A DNA stretch of 6,948 nt, taken from contig JAFBAD010000243.1 of assembly GCA_019247975.1 (NCBI GenBank), forward strand, positions 1-6,948. Reading direction: 5' to 3'. The first letter of the stretch is position 1; each line of letters starts with the position of its first letter. Made by a program: the position numbers and the translations under genes. The stretch is from Acidimicrobiia bacterium. GTDB lineage: Bacteria > Actinomycetota > Acidimicrobiia > Acidimicrobiales > Iamiaceae. The notes under the pieces are model-generated. The model searched no databases and was not told where the DNA came from. It saw only the letters and a list, made by a program, of their open reading frames with translations. Shown here one piece after another: positions 6,318 to 6,948 of this stretch.

Positions 6318-6948
6318 ATGACCGTGCAGGAACCGCTCGTCTACAACGGCCGCTACGAGGTCCAGCGCCGCATCGCCCGTGGCGGCATGGCCGAGGTCTT
6401 CCTGGCCCGCGACCTGCTGCTCGCCCGGCCGGTCGCGGTCAAGGTGCTGTTCCCCGAGTTCGCCGGCGACCCGTCGTTCGTGGCCCGCTTCCGCCGGGAG
6501 GCGCAGGCCGCCGCCAACCTGAACCACCCCAACATCGTGGGCGTCTACGACTGGGGCCAGGAGGGCGCGACCTACTACATCGTGATGGAGTACGTCGACG
6601 GCAAGAGCCTGTCGGACATCCTCCGCAGCGAGGGCCTCCCGCCTCCGGACGCGGCAGCCGGCATCGCCACCGACGTGGCCGCCGCCCTCGGCTTCGCCCA
6701 CCGCAACGGCGTGGTCCACCGCGACGTCAAGCCCGGCAACATCATGATCACCGCCGCCGGTCACGTGAAGGTGGCCGACTTCGGCATCGCCCGGGCCATC
6801 TCCGGCGGCACCGACGAGGCCCTCACCCAGACCGGCTCGGTCATGGGCACCGCCACCTACTTCTCACCGGAGCAGGCGCAGGGCCACAGCGTCGACCAGA
6901 CGAGCGACCTCTACTCGCTCGGCTGCGTCATGTACGAGATGGCGACCG
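6318..6948 (+). CDS. pknB: PknA/PknB-family Ser/Thr protein kinase, N-terminal part (3' truncated)
   Basis: The first 210 residues of a eukaryotic-like Ser/Thr kinase are visible and the frame runs off the window. It should phosphorylate cell-wall, division and FHA-partner proteins and be reversed by PstP. Visible motifs: nucleotide-binding loop IARGGMAEVF (19-28), VAVKV with ATP-anchoring K42, hinge-side IVMEYVDG (88-95), catalytic loop HRDVKPGN (134-141) with base D136, DFG (154-156), activation-loop threonines T170 and T172 in LTQTGSVMGTATY, and SPE (183-185) in place of APE. The activation loop and the DPSFVARFRREAQ segment (51-63) resemble mycobacterial PknB more than PknA, although in mycobacteria pknA is the gene directly after pbpA. 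The membrane helix and any PASTA domains would lie beyond the window. ATG 6318 is the first possible start after the pbpA stop, which is in the same frame. Confidence 0.93.
   Translation, partial: MTVQEPLVYNGRYEVQRRIARGGMAEVFLARDLLLARPVAVKVLFPEFAGDPSFVARFRREAQAAANLNHPNIVGVYDWGQEGATYYIVMEYVDGKSLSDILRSEGLPPPDAAAGIATDVAAALGFAHRNGVVHRDVKPGNIMITAAGHVKVADFGIARAISGGTDEALTQTGSVMGTATYFSPEQAQGHSVDQTSDLYSLGCVMYEMAT

Overview
The window is a conserved actinobacterial cell-wall growth and Ser/Thr phospho-signalling locus, with the gene order fhaA, fhaB, pstP, rodA, pbpA and then a PknA/PknB-type kinase gene cut off at the right edge. The DNA is strongly GC-rich with GC-biased third codon positions. GTG starts, 4-bp ATGA/GTGA gene overlaps, and the protein set all fit Actinobacteriota. 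The short FhaA form and the protein sequence style make me lean towards a deep-branching, non-mycobacterial lineage such as Acidimicrobiia. That placement is an inference from memory, not a search.

Layout. Bases 1-747 hold the 3' end of an FtsX/MacB-type ABC transporter permease. A minus-strand tRNA-Leu with anticodon CAG follows at 779-862, converging on the permease and divergent from fhaA. fhaA (925-1584) encodes an FHA protein with a DUF3662-type N-terminal domain. After a 92-bp gap comes fhaB (1677-2195), a membrane-anchored FHA protein. pstP (PP2C phosphatase), rodA (SEDS glycosyltransferase) and pbpA (class B transpeptidase) follow at 2192-6263, each overlapping its neighbour by 4 bp. 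A 54-bp gap precedes the kinase gene, which starts at 6318 and has no stop inside the window.

How the genes work together. By analogy with the mycobacterial cluster, the kinase phosphorylates cell-wall and division proteins on threonine. The two FHA proteins read those phosphothreonines and PstP removes them. RodA polymerises lipid II into glycan strands and PbpA crosslinks them, so the synthase pair lies in the same operon as its regulators.

Regulation visible in the sequence. fhaA, fhaB and the kinase gene each have a TAnnnT -10-like hexamer 8-10 nt before the start codon and no Shine-Dalgarno sequence close to the start, which suggests leaderless transcripts and three transcription units. 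The overlapped genes have no such element; pstP and pbpA have internal Shine-Dalgarno sequences instead. I see no mobile element, CRISPR array or clearly new system. The noteworthy points are promoter architecture and lineage-specific variations on known proteins.
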